Below, piece by piece: positions 1 to 7,871 of a DNA stretch of 64,000 nucleotides (position 1 is its first letter; each line of letters opens with the position of its first letter). A program made the position numbers and the translations under genes. The notes under the pieces are model-generated. The model did not search any database. It was not told the DNA's origin and saw only the letters and a list, made by a program, of their open reading frames with translations. Where the stretch lies: assembly GCF_004345425.1 (NCBI RefSeq), contig NZ_SLVP01000003.1:33876-97875 (forward strand), read 5' to 3'. This DNA comes from Paenibacillus sp. BK033 (GTDB lineage: Bacteria > Bacillota > Bacilli > Paenibacillales > Paenibacillaceae).

Positions 1-651
1 CGGCAGCTTGTCCTTTGTGCCAAAACCGGTTGGCTGCGTTTCGATCCAGTTCACGCCGCCCTTAGAGGTTTTCGTCTTCTCGAACCAATCCGATTTCATT
101 AAATCAGGGGCAACGGCCACGGAGGCCGTCCCGTACGTAATCACCGGAAGTTTATCGTCCAGCGGCAGCAAATAAGCGCCGATAATCGCCTTGTTGCTCA
201 TCACCGCATTTTGCAGTCGGTCTCCCAAATCCTTCTCTGCCTCAAACAAATCAAAAGCTTCCGTGCTGTCTTCCAGGGTAGAAACCAGCTTATGGAATTC
301 TTTATCGATCATGATCTGCATCGACAGATCCTCATACGTCTTAAGTATAATATCCAAGTTCGCCGAAGCCTGCGCAATCGTCTCGAAGCTTGCGCTTGAT
401 ACTTTATCTTCAACGATGTTTTTCGCTTTCGAGTAGGCCATTTGACCCACAACCAAGACGCACGCGATAATGCTCACAAAGATAATCAGGAACAGCTTTG
501 TACCTACTGACTTTAATGGGTTGGAGAAAATGGATGTGAATGTCTGCGTTACTTGCTTCGTTGTTTGAGCGGTAACCGCCTGCGCCTTTGATTGCGCTTT
601 CATATTTTGCGGTTTCTCTTTAACTTTTTTAGGTTTGTCCGTTTTCTTCAT
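1..651 (-). CDS. Methyl-accepting chemotaxis protein, N-terminal part (cut by window edge)
   Basis: An open frame starts at the ATG whose complement is 649-651 and stays open for 217 codons to base 1, so the gene continues beyond the left edge. The first 45 residues are rich in Lys and Gln and should be cytoplasmic. A strong membrane segment follows at about residues 50-72 (LFLIIFVSIIACVLVVG). The rest looks like the start of an extracytoplasmic Cache-type sensor domain, including the stretch MKSDWFEKTKTSKGGVNWIE that is typical of such domains in Firmicute chemoreceptors. The HAMP and signalling domains are not in the window, so the MCP call rests on N-terminal architecture only. A sensor histidine kinase with the same layout is possible but less likely, given the long charged N-terminus. 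Confidence 0.7.
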   Translation of the reverse strand, partial: MKKTDKPKKVKEKPQNMKAQSKAQAVTAQTTKQVTQTFTSIFSNPLKSVGTKLFLIIFVSIIACVLVVGQMAYSKAKNIVEDKVSSASFETIAQASANLDIILKTYEDLSMQIMIDKEFHKLVSTLEDSTEAFDLFEAEKDLGDRLQNAVMSNKAIIGAYLLPLDDKLPVITYGTASVAVAPDLMKSDWFEKTKTSKGGVNWIETQPTGFGTKDKLP

Positions 652-735
652 GCAAGACACCGCCTCTTTATCGTTATGTAGTTTGTCGGTTGGATCGGTC
701 TAGTTCTATTACCCTATTTTGGTATGTACAGTCCT

Positions 736-764
736 ATTATTTTATATCGGTCGGAAAATGTCAA
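736..764 (-). promoter_or_regulatory. Putative sigma-A promoter of the left-edge chemoreceptor gene
   Basis: Read on the minus strand, TTGACA (759-764) is followed after 17 bases by AATAAT (736-741). It lies about 85 bases upstream of the ATG at 651. The -35 is perfect and the -10 is moderate. Confidence 0.5.
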
Positions 765-800
765 TTGATTAGTAGATTTCAAAAACTATTTTTCCCAATA

Positions 801-832
801 AAAAACAAGGAAGGACATACGTCCTTCCTTGT
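801..832 (-). terminator. Rho-independent terminator after mltG
   Basis: A perfect 12-bp stem, ACAAGGAAGGAC pairing with GTCCTTCCTTGT around an ATAC loop, is followed on the minus strand by a T run. It sits just after the mltG stop codon. Confidence 0.9.
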
Positions 833-846
833 CGATAATTTCCGCC

Positions 847-1947
847 TTATTTCGCGGCCGTTTCATTGCTTGTTTCGATATTTTTCAGATGCTCTTTGTA
901 GGTCTTGGCAAACAGATGCGTCTGCGAGCCGTCTTTCTTGGTGACGTAATAGAAGTAATCGTTTTTCTCCGGATATAAAGCCGCTTTAATCGAAGCGAGA
1001 CTTGGGCTTGCGATCGGTCCCGGCGGCAGTCCGTCAATCTTGTACGTGTTGTACGGACTGTCAATCTGCAGATCCTTCTCGTATAACCGTTCCTTTGGCT
1101 TATCCAGCAAGTATTGAACGGTCGCGTCGATCTGGAGAGGCATTCCTTTCGTCAGACGGTTATAGATGACGCCGGCCACAATCGGCCGCTCTTCATCGAC
1201 AACCACCTCCCGCTCGATCAGCGACGCGATCGTGAGCAGCTGATGAAGCGTCAGCTTGCGCTCGGCAAGAACATCCGTCCAGCCCTCGGGCAAGGTATCC
1301 AACTTCGTATCCAACTCCGCCATCATCCGCTTGAGAATATCCTCTTCCGTGCTCCCCTTCTTCAGCTCGTAGGTCTCCGGGAACAAATACCCTTCCAGCC
1401 GGTGATGAAGCTTATCGTCGGCGGGTATCGATTTTACGGCCTCCGCGCCTTCCCAGCCCGGGGCAGAATCCGCAAGCGCCAGGAATTTTTCCTTGTCGAT
1501 CAGCTTTTCCTCCGACAGCTTGTCGGCAATCTGAAGCAAAGTGAAGCCTTCCGGAATCGTAAACCGAATCATGGCTTCGGCTACCGTATCCCCGCTGTTT
1601 AGCTTTGCGATGATCTCGTCATTCTCCATTCCCGGGCTTAGATCATAGACGCCGGCCTGGAAATGCGAGCCTTCGTTTTTGGCCTTCAAGTAATATTTAA
1701 ACAAAAAAGAATTCTTGATAATGCCATGCTCCTCCAGCGTATCGGATACCGCAATCGCCGAAGCGCCCTTTGCGATTTCAATTCGGACAGGTTCGCCGGC
1801 AGCTGTCGGCTTTAACCCGTTCCAAACATACAAAAAGACACTCCCCGCTCCAATAATAAGGAGAGCCAAGAGTGATAAAACGACCCACAGGGCAATCCGG
1901 CCTGCCGATGGTCCTGATTTCGAATGCTGTTGTCTCGATTGCACCAA
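847..1947 (-). CDS. mltG: Endolytic murein transglycosylase MltG (YceG/YrrL family)
   Basis: Membrane-bound lytic transglycosylase that cuts nascent glycan strands and helps set peptidoglycan chain length. The 366-residue protein has a short basic cytoplasmic tail, one membrane segment at about residues 18-41, a LysM-like region, then the YceG domain. Visible landmarks are EGYLFPETY at 185-193 and the catalytic-region motif ASLIEREV at 241-248, where E245 matches the catalytic glutamate of the family. Translation appears to start at TTG (complement of 1945-1947), seven bases after a perfect AGGAGG at 1955-1960. That ribosome site belongs to a repeated hairpin element shared with other genes here. 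Position after alaS, ireB, ruvX and the DUF1292 genes matches B. subtilis yrrL, but a terminator at 2105-2132 separates it from them. Confidence 0.93.
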   Translation of the reverse strand: MVQSRQQHSKSGPSAGRIALWVVLSLLALLIIGAGSVFLYVWNGLKPTAAGEPVRIEIAKGASAIAVSDTLEEHGIIKNSFLFKYYLKAKNEGSHFQAGVYDLSPGMENDEIIAKLNSGDTVAEAMIRFTIPEGFTLLQIADKLSEEKLIDKEKFLALADSAPGWEGAEAVKSIPADDKLHHRLEGYLFPETYELKKGSTEEDILKRMMAELDTKLDTLPEGWTDVLAERKLTLHQLLTIASLIEREVVVDEERPIVAGVIYNRLTKGMPLQIDATVQYLLDKPKERLYEKDLQIDSPYNTYKIDGLPPGPIASPSLASIKAALYPEKNDYFYYVTKKDGSQTHLFAKTYKEHLKNIETSNETAAK

Positions 1948-1954
1948 CCGCGTT

Positions 1955-2036
1955 CCTCCTAAAATGAATTATCACCCTAATGGCCATATTCCGGCCATTG
2001 TGATGATTCATTACTTCGTAAGCATAATCTTAGAAG
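1955..2036 (-). repeat. Hairpin-RBS repeat element, copy A (upstream of mltG)
   Basis: Read on the minus strand, the element has a TTATGCTTACGAAGTAA-like head, then a stem in which AATGAATCATCAC pairs with GTGATAATTCATT. Inside it a second stem, AATGGCC with GGCCATT, covers 1979-1997. The outer hairpin spans 1963-2012, runs into a short T run and ends in AGGAGG at 1955-1960, seven bases before the mltG start. The same architecture recurs at about 30600, 33755, 33811 and 43885. Confidence 0.8.
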
Positions 2037-2104
2037 TTATGACATAGACTCTAATTCATCAGTTTCATCCATTTTCCGACAATAATTTCCTTCGAAAGCC
2101 TGAG

Positions 2105-2132
2105 AAAAAGAGCGGTGGGAGCCGCTCTTTTT
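2105..2132 (-). terminator. Terminator after the DUF1292 genes
   Basis: AAAAAGAGCGG pairs with CCGCTCTTTTT around a 6-base loop. The A/T tracts on both sides could let it act in either orientation, but only minus-strand genes flank it. It ends the alaS-ireB-ruvX-DUF1292 cluster before mltG. Confidence 0.85.
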
Positions 2133-2147
2133 AACTAGCTTATGCAA

Positions 2148-2462
2148 TTAAGGCATTTCGTCGTTTGCGAACAGAAGATCATCGTAGGCTTCCGCCGCAA
2201 GTTCCCACTCATCATCGTCCTCAATCGTTTCAAGCTGAGGCTCGCCGTTATCGGTCAGAATGACGCGAAACAGCTCGACCTCCTGCTCTTTCTTCATATC
2301 AGGCGATTGCAGAGCGGCATAAACGTACGGGCCCAGCTGAAACTCTGCTTTGATCTCGAATTTGTCGAGACTTCCGTGTTCAGAGACCAGCTCGATTACA
2401 TTCCCGAACACTTCCCGAAGCCGCTCTTGCGGAACCGGAATAATGCGCTCGTTATCTGCCAT
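2148..2462 (-). CDS. DUF1292 family acidic protein, second copy
   Basis: A 104-residue, strongly acidic soluble protein. It resembles the DUF1292/YrzB family in its short beta-rich pattern (VELFRVI, PQLETIEDDDEWELAAEAYDDLL) and the C-terminal EDDDEW motif, which mirrors the DEEEWNMVEETFNTLL motif of its neighbour. Function of the family is unknown. The start codon overlaps the stop of the preceding DUF1292 gene (TAATG), and a GGAGG lies seven bases upstream, so the two are translationally coupled. Two adjacent divergent paralogues suggest an old tandem duplication, since B. subtilis has a single yrzB here. Confidence 0.8.
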   Translation of the reverse strand: MADNERIIPVPQERLREVFGNVIELVSEHGSLDKFEIKAEFQLGPYVYAALQSPDMKKEQEVELFRVILTDNGEPQLETIEDDDEWELAAEAYDDLLFANDEMP

Positions 2463-2755
2463 TAATTTTCCTCCATCTCGCCGAGAAGCGTGTTGAAGGT
2501 TTCTTCAACCATGTTCCACTCTTCCTCGTCTTCGATCGTGTACAGCTTCAGGTCGTCGCCTTCTTCTTCATAACGGAAAGCGTATACTTCATCTTCCTCG
2601 TCACTTTCGCTTGCAAGCGGAACAACCATCATATATTTCGAATCAGAGCCATCCACTTCAAACTTCATGATGACTTCGAATTCTTCTTCGTTGCCGTCTT
2701 CATCCGGAATATAAATAATTTCCGGTTCTTCGAACTGCAGGTCATCCTTTGTCAT
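2462..2755 (-). CDS. DUF1292 family protein (YrzB-like)
   Basis: A 97-residue acidic protein matching the DUF1292 pattern: an early IIYIPDEDGNEEEFEVIMKFE strand pair, a central YMMVVPL strand, then EDEEEWNMVEETFNTLLGE near the C-terminus. B. subtilis YrzB occupies the same place after yrrK. The ATG at 2755 is preferred over the in-frame GTG at 2767, because that GTG lies inside the AAGGTGAGGG ribosome site. The gene follows ruvX by 8 bases and overlaps the next DUF1292 gene. Biochemical role is unknown. Confidence 0.85.
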   Translation of the reverse strand: MTKDDLQFEEPEIIYIPDEDGNEEEFEVIMKFEVDGSDSKYMMVVPLASESDEEDEVYAFRYEEEGDDLKLYTIEDEEEWNMVEETFNTLLGEMEEN

Positions 2756-2763
2756 CGCAACCC

Positions 2764-3180
2764 TCACCTTTTCGTTTTAGAATCGAGATAATTTTGCAAA
2801 ATAAGCGTTGCCGCCATTTTGTCTATTACTAGCTTTCGCTTCTTCCGGCTAACATCCGCCTCAAGCAAAGTCCGCTCGGCGGATACCGTTGTCAGCCGTT
2901 CATCCCAAAGGTGAACAGGCAAGTTTAGTGTTTGCTGAAGCTGCTCTGCGAATGCCATACTTATTTCGCCGCGGGGGCCAATCGTATTGTTCATATTTTT
3001 CGGCAGTCCCACAACGATTTCCGTTACTTCATGCTCTTTCACCAGCTCGGCAATCCGATCCATTTCGCCGCCGTCCCTGCGCTTGTGAACGGTTTCCAGT
3101 CCCTGCGCGGTCCAGCCGAACGCGTCGCTGACCGCAACTCCGATGTTGCGGTCACCGTAATCCAAACCCATTGTTCTCAT
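2764..3180 (-). CDS. ruvX: RuvX/YqgF family putative Holliday junction resolvase
   Basis: A small RNase H-fold protein of 138 residues, the usual length. The N-terminal [16 protein letters not shown] carries the first catalytic Asp (D7). Later motifs are [25 protein letters not shown] and [15 protein letters not shown], whose Asp completes the acidic site. Family members have been assigned to 16S rRNA 5'-end maturation (E. coli YqgF) and to Holliday junction cleavage; the sequence does not choose between them. It sits between ireB and a DUF1292 gene as in other Bacilli. The start is ATG at 3180 behind a weak GGAGC site. Confidence 0.92.
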   Translation of the reverse strand: MRTMGLDYGDRNIGVAVSDAFGWTAQGLETVHKRRDGGEMDRIAELVKEHEVTEIVVGLPKNMNNTIGPRGEISMAFAEQLQQTLNLPVHLWDERLTTVSAERTLLEADVSRKKRKLVIDKMAATLILQNYLDSKTKR

Positions 3181-3197
3181 ATCCGGCTCCCAAATTC

Positions 3198-3455
3198 TTA
3201 TTTCTTGTTGTTCAGATAAAACCGGACAAGCTCTTCAATGAGTTCATCGCGTTCTTTCTTGCGAATTAAGCTTCTGGCGTTGTTATGCCGTGGAATGTAG
3301 GCGGGATCTCCGGACAGCAAATACCCAACAATCTGATTGATCGGATTATACTCTTTCTCCAGAAGCGCCTCATGCACCGTAAGCAAAATGTCTTGTGAGG
3401 AAGATTCGCCTTCCGCCTTCACATTAAACTTCATCGTGTTGTCCATGGAATTCAT
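3198..3455 (-). CDS. ireB: IreB family regulatory phosphoprotein (YrzL)
   Basis: An 85-residue protein with the hallmark stretch [29 protein letters not shown], nearly invariant in the IreB/DUF965 family. In Enterococcus faecalis IreB is phosphorylated by the Ser/Thr kinase IreK and tunes cephalosporin resistance. The TMKF motif near the N-terminus contains the Thr region phosphorylated there; T7 of this protein is the likely counterpart. The ATG at 3455 is chosen because GAGGTG lies seven bases upstream; an extension to 3482 would add nine residues not expected in the family. The gene is 17 bases upstream of ruvX. Confidence 0.92.
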   Translation of the reverse strand: MNSMDNTMKFNVKAEGESSSQDILLTVHEALLEKEYNPINQIVGYLLSGDPAYIPRHNNARSLIRKKERDELIEELVRFYLNNKK

Positions 3456-3514
3456 CGCCAGCACCTCGCTTTCCAACCGCATTTATTAACTAGTTTATTA
3501 CATTTACACTGCTA

Positions 3515-6148
3515 TCATATCACATTTGATTGGTTAAGAACCAGTTCTTCGGCAAGTTTCAAAGCTTCGTCCAGCTTCGAAGCGTCTTTGCCGCCGGCTT
3601 GCGCCATATCCGGACGTCCGCCGCCGCTGCCGCCGCAATGCGCAGCCGCTTCCTTGACGATCTTGCCGGCATGGAAGCCTTTCTTGACCAGATCGGCCGA
3701 TACGGCAGCAACTAGGCTGACTTTGTCCTCTTGCACGGCGCCGAGGATAATAACCGCAGAAGGCAGCTTCGCTTTCAGCTCGTCTGCAATGCCGCGGAGA
3801 GCATCCATTGTAGGCGCGCTGACCTTCGCGCTCAATACGGTTACTTCGCCAACGGTTTTCGCGCTTTGCTCAAGGGAGCCTGCTTCGATGCGGCTCAGCT
3901 TCGCCTGCAGCGATTCGTTCTCGCGTCCCAGCTCTTTCACTTGCGCGAACAGGGCTTCAATCCGTTTTGGAACATCGTTGTTGTTAGCTTTCAGAAGCGC
4001 CGAAGCCTGCTTCAGAAGATCAAGCTGACCTTCCGTATAGCCGTACGCATGGCGGCCGGTTACTGCTTCGATACGGCGTACGCCGGAACCGATGCCGCTC
4101 TCGCTTACCAGCTTGAACATACCGATCTGGGACGTATTCGCTACGTGACAGCCGCCGCACAGCTCGATGCTGTAAGAGCCGACTTGCACAACGCGCACGA
4201 TGTCGCCGTACTTCTCGCCAAACAGCGCCATAGCGCCCATTGCTTTTGCTTCCGCAATCGGCTTGCTCTCGATTACAACAGGAGTTCCAATCCAGATTTG
4301 CTCGTTTACCTTGCGCTCGATTTCCGTCAGTTCTTCAGGCGTAATGCTGCCGAAATGGGAGAAGTCGAAACGCAGGCGGTCTGCCTGTACAAGCGAGCCT
4401 GCCTGGTTAACGTGGTCGCCAAGCACTTCTTTCAGTGTTTTGTGCAGCAAGTGAGTTGCCGTATGGTTCTTGATGACATCCTCGCGTACCGAACGGATAA
4501 CGACAGCCTCCACAGTCTCTCCAGTACGAACGGTACCGGAAGCGACCACGGCGTGATGTACGCTTTGGCCATGCGGCGCTTTTGTTACATCTTCAACCTG
4601 CAGCGTAAATCCGTTGCCTACGATCGTGCCTTTGTCGCCGATTTGACCGCCGCTTTCCGCATAGAAAGGAGTACGGTCGAGCAGCACAAGCACGCGGCTG
4701 CCTTCGCCTACGAGGTCTACCAGCGAATCTTCATGGACGATAGCTGTGATTTGGGCTTCTGTTACCAGTTCATTATAGCCAACAAATTCACTTTTAACCG
4801 TAAAGTCGGCAAGCGGACCGCCTTGTACGTTCATGCCGCCTGTATCCTGGCGGGCTGCGCGAGCGCGTTCGCGCTGAGCTTCCATCGCAGAGTCAAAGCC
4901 TTCGCGGTCAACGGTCATGCCGTTCTCGGAAGCAAAGTCCTCTGTCAGGTCAAACGGGAAGCCGTACGTATCGTACAGGCGGAATGCGTCCTCGCCGCCG
5001 ATCTCTGTTGTGCCCGCTTTGCGTGCTGCTGCAACCAGATCGGACAGCATGACAAGACCGTCGGACAAGGTTTCGTGGAAACGCTCCTCCTCCGTACGGA
5101 TAACGCGCTCGATAAACTCGCGTTTGTCGACAACCTCCGGATAGTAGACGCCCATAATCTCGCCTACGACGGAAGTCAGCTCATACAGGAACGGACGGTC
5201 GATGCCGATTGTTTTTCCGTAACGCACGGCGCGGCGTAGCAATCGGCGGATAATGTAGCCTCGTCCTTCATTGGAAGGCATAACGCCGTCGCCCACCGCA
5301 AAGGCAACCGTACGGATATGGTCGGCGATTACTTTCAGCGCAACGTCATGCTCGGCATTGACATGGTACTTCACACCGGCGATTTCGCAGGTGCGCTCGA
5401 TGATCGGAATAAACAGGTCGGTATCGAAGTTGGAATCCACATCCTGCAGGATGGAAGCGAAACGCTCGAGCCCCGCGCCCGTATCGATGTTTTTGTTCGG
5501 AAGCGGCGTGTAGCTGCCGTCTTTGTTATGGTTGAATTGGGAGAATACAAGATTCCATACTTCAAGGAAGCGCTCGTTCTCGCCGCCCGGCCAGCATTCC
5601 GGATCGTTCAGGTCGCCGTACTTCTCGCCGCGGTCATAGAAAATTTCGGTGCAAGGTCCGCAAGGGCCCTCGCCGATATCCCAGAAGTTGTCCTGCAGCT
5701 TGTAGATGCGCTCGGCCGGAAGGCCGATTTTCTCGTTCCAGTATTTGTACGCTTCCTCGTCTTCCGGATATACCGTAACGGAGAGGCGCTCAGGATCGAA
5801 GCCGATCCATTCTTTGCTCGTCAGAAACTCCCAAGCCCAAGTGATGACTTCCTCTTTGAAATAGTCGCCAATGGAGAAGTTGCCCAGCATCTCGAAGAAC
5901 GTATGATGGCGGCGGGTTTTGCCGACATTCTCGATATCGTTCGTGCGGATACATTTCTGCGAGTTCGTGATGCGCGGATTGTCAGGAATGACGCGTCCGT
6001 CGAAATAAGGCTTGAGCGGAGCCATGCCCGCATTGATCCAGAGCAGCGACGGATCGTTGTGAGGGACCAGCGATGCGCTTGGCTCGATATGGTGTCGTTT
6101 GCTTTCGAAGAAGGAAAGCCATTTGGAACGAATTTCACTTGCTTTCAT
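3515..6148 (-). CDS. alaS: Alanyl-tRNA synthetase
   Basis: Class II synthetase charging tRNA-Ala, full length at 877 residues. The N-terminal catalytic core ([14 protein letters not shown] to about residue 250) is followed by the tRNA-recognition region, with [17 protein letters not shown] at about residues 295-311. The editing domain carries the zinc-binding HTATHLLH (about 562-569) and CGGCH (about 663-667) motifs that clear Ser- and Gly-tRNA-Ala. A Gly-rich DHHA1 C-terminal domain ends in [18 protein letters not shown]. The gene heads the alaS-ireB-ruvX-DUF1292 cluster. Expression should be set by the T-box leader at 6372-6660, and an inverted repeat pair lies between that leader and the ATG. 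The ribosome site ACGGAGG is about nine bases from the ATG. Confidence 0.98.
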   Translation of the reverse strand: MKASEIRSKWLSFFESKRHHIEPSASLVPHNDPSLLWINAGMAPLKPYFDGRVIPDNPRITNSQKCIRTNDIENVGKTRRHHTFFEMLGNFSIGDYFKEEVITWAWEFLTSKEWIGFDPERLSVTVYPEDEEAYKYWNEKIGLPAERIYKLQDNFWDIGEGPCGPCTEIFYDRGEKYGDLNDPECWPGGENERFLEVWNLVFSQFNHNKDGSYTPLPNKNIDTGAGLERFASILQDVDSNFDTDLFIPIIERTCEIAGVKYHVNAEHDVALKVIADHIRTVAFAVGDGVMPSNEGRGYIIRRLLRRAVRYGKTIGIDRPFLYELTSVVGEIMGVYYPEVVDKREFIERVIRTEEERFHETLSDGLVMLSDLVAAARKAGTTEIGGEDAFRLYDTYGFPFDLTEDFASENGMTVDREGFDSAMEAQRERARAARQDTGGMNVQGGPLADFTVKSEFVGYNELVTEAQITAIVHEDSLVDLVGEGSRVLVLLDRTPFYAESGGQIGDKGTIVGNGFTLQVEDVTKAPHGQSVHHAVVASGTVRTGETVEAVVIRSVREDVIKNHTATHLLHKTLKEVLGDHVNQAGSLVQADRLRFDFSHFGSITPEELTEIERKVNEQIWIGTPVVIESKPIAEAKAMGAMALFGEKYGDIVRVVQVGSYSIELCGGCHVANTSQIGMFKLVSESGIGSGVRRIEAVTGRHAYGYTEGQLDLLKQASALLKANNNDVPKRIEALFAQVKELGRENESLQAKLSRIEAGSLEQSAKTVGEVTVLSAKVSAPTMDALRGIADELKAKLPSAVIILGAVQEDKVSLVAAVSADLVKKGFHAGKIVKEAAAHCGGSGGGRPDMAQAGGKDASKLDEALKLAEELVLNQSNVI

Positions 6149-6200
6149 GGTTAATAACCTCCGTTAAAATTTGAGTTGAGATCAGCATGATGGGCACTGC

Positions 6201-6320
6201 GAGAAAGGTTGAGCCTTTGGCCGCTGTTGTTTTTGAATTTCTTGAACGATATGTACAAGGTTAAAATTCAAAAACAAAGGCGGACGCTGTCGCTCCAAAA
6301 GCTACAACCTTTCTCTCCGC
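6201..6320 (-). repeat. Inverted pair of about 50-bp repeats in the alaS leader
   Basis: The arm at 6201-6240 (GAGAAAGGTTG, then AGC, TTTGG, CCGC, ending TTGTTTTTGAATTT) reappears in reverse complement at 6263-6320. The second arm has about ten extra bases in the middle. The 22-base centre is 6241-6262. As RNA the arms would form a long imperfect hairpin between the T-box terminator and the alaS start. It looks like a REP/BIME-type or MITE-like pair and is not part of a normal T-box leader. Confidence 0.7.
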
Positions 6321-6371
6321 GCGCCGACGCCGCTCACTTCTTCAAACCTTTAAAAGTTTGTTTTGGAACAT

Positions 6372-6660
6372 AAAAAAGTCCCTGTCATAAGACAGGGACG
6401 AATTTAATATCGCGGTACCACCCTGGTTATTGCCCGAACGCACGCTTGCCGCCGCATTCAAAAGCAATCTCCTCGTATGGACGATAACGGGTCCTCCCGG
6501 TGAAGTTCGTTCACACTCCGAAAGTAGCTTTCGGCCATTCTTCGTCCCAAGAGCTCTTACAGCCGACGCCCTAAGGCGAAGAAGCTCTCTCTCTGATTGA
6601 CGGGCTATGGCTTACTTCCTTCCATCAACGCTTTTGCATGTAGTAGTTGCTGCAACTGTC
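6372..6660 (-). promoter_or_regulatory. T-box riboswitch controlling alaS
   Basis: On the minus strand the canonical T-box GGTGGTACCGCG lies at 6411-6422, followed by a terminator whose stem GTCCCTGTC pairs with GACAGGGAC (6378-6399) and ends in six T. Upstream are a GTTGATGG start of Stem I and an AGAGAGAG S-turn-like sequence. The T-box can pair with an alternative strand to form the antiterminator when uncharged tRNA is bound. Being upstream of alaS, it is expected to read tRNA-Ala; the specifier triplet was not assigned with certainty. Confidence 0.93.
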
Positions 6661-6663
6661 TAA

Positions 6664-6692
6664 AGTATATCGGCCAACGGATCGTCTGTCAA
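6664..6692 (-). promoter_or_regulatory. Sigma-A promoter of the alaS T-box transcript
   Basis: TTGACA (6687-6692) and TATACT (6664-6669) on the minus strand are separated by exactly 17 bases, just upstream of the T-box leader. The -35 overlaps the stop codon of the upstream AI-2E family gene (6689-6691). Confidence 0.85.
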
Positions 6693-7783
6693 ATGGTCTT
6701 TCGCCTGACATAATAAGCGAAAATATGCTGGACGATCACTTTAAGCGCCGCGAAGATCGGAACCGCCAAAATCATCCCTACAATGCCGGCAATCTCTCCT
6801 CCGACGAGCAAGGCGAAGATAATAGCAAGCGGATGAATATGGAGCGTACGCCCAACCACCTGCGGGGATACGACATTGCCCTCAAGCACTTGGCAGGCCA
6901 TGTTGACGATGGCGACAAACAGCACCATTTTCATAGAGATTGTTGACGCAACGAGAAGGGCCGGAGCCGCGCCAAAGAATGGGCCCAAGTACGGGATAAT
7001 GTTTGTCACGGATACAATGCTGGCAAGCAGAAGCGGATACGGAAGCCCAATGATGACGTACCCGATATAGGCGAGTATGCCAACGATGATGCAGACGATA
7101 AATTGCCCCCGGATGTAACTTCCGAGCGCCGTATCGATATCCTTGAGCAGCCTGACGGTATGCTTGCGGTGCGACTTCGGAACGTAGGTGATGACCGTCC
7201 GCTCGAACAAATCGAAGTCCTTCAATATATAAAATGCCAGGAACGGGATGATAAAAGCGATAAATACCGCATTCACGACAGACCCGATATTGTTAATGAA
7301 ATGGGAAACGGTATCCGACAGCTTCTTCTCCATCTGATAAATGGACTTGTTCATCCCGTCCCGGATACTGTCCGGCAGAAAAGACGTATTGTTCAAATCG
7401 GTCACGAGGCTTTCAGCTCGATAGGTCAAATCGGGAACATGGCGGTTCAGCTGGTCCATCTGTTCCTTGAACATCGGGATCACGTTAACTAAAATGACGG
7501 CCAGCGCCGCGCAAAATACGGCATAAATCAGCAGAACCGCTGCCGTTCGGGGAACCTTCCGCTCATGCAGCATCGTAACAATCGGATTCAGCACGTAAGA
7601 TACGATCATGGCGATAATAAACGGGGCGAGAATCGACCTTAAAAACACGTAAAAATGAATGAAAATGGGCTTTACCAGTAGAAGTAAATAAAGGGCAAGC
7701 AGCCCCATAATGATATAGACCAGCCATACGAACAGACGGCTCTTCGTCAACCGTTCCACCGTCCTCACCCCCGCTTGTTTCAT
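6689..7783 (-). CDS. AI-2E family transporter (YrrI-like membrane protein)
   Basis: A 364-residue integral membrane protein with seven to eight hydrophobic segments and the family landmarks LRSILAPFIIAMIVSYVLNPIV near the N-terminus and PYPLLLASIVSVTNIIPYLGPFFGA near residue 250. The family includes E. coli TqsA and several Na+(Li+)/H+ antiporters, so the substrate cannot be read from the sequence. B. subtilis yrrI holds the same position upstream of alaS. ATG at 7783 is given; an in-frame GTG at 7759 behind GGGGGTGAGG is an alternative start. No terminator separates the gene from the alaS promoter, which overlaps its stop codon. Confidence 0.88.
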   Translation of the reverse strand: MKQAGVRTVERLTKSRLFVWLVYIIMGLLALYLLLLVKPIFIHFYVFLRSILAPFIIAMIVSYVLNPIVTMLHERKVPRTAAVLLIYAVFCAALAVILVNVIPMFKEQMDQLNRHVPDLTYRAESLVTDLNNTSFLPDSIRDGMNKSIYQMEKKLSDTVSHFINNIGSVVNAVFIAFIIPFLAFYILKDFDLFERTVITYVPKSHRKHTVRLLKDIDTALGSYIRGQFIVCIIVGILAYIGYVIIGLPYPLLLASIVSVTNIIPYLGPFFGAAPALLVASTISMKMVLFVAIVNMACQVLEGNVVSPQVVGRTLHIHPLAIIFALLVGGEIAGIVGMILAVPIFAALKVIVQHIFAYYVRRKTI

Positions 7784-7871
7784 TACCGAAAGCCTAAAGA
7801 TTGACAGAGCAATCTGCTTCAGTATATGTACAAGCAGTCCATTTCATCCATGAATGCCCTATAGAATATGG

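Noticed and set aside
3731..5239. 502-codon plus-strand frame opposite alaS
   Set aside because: It is fully antisense to a clear alanyl-tRNA synthetase gene. Composition is rich in Cys, Phe and Arg, as expected from a mirrored coding strand, and no ribosome site was found.
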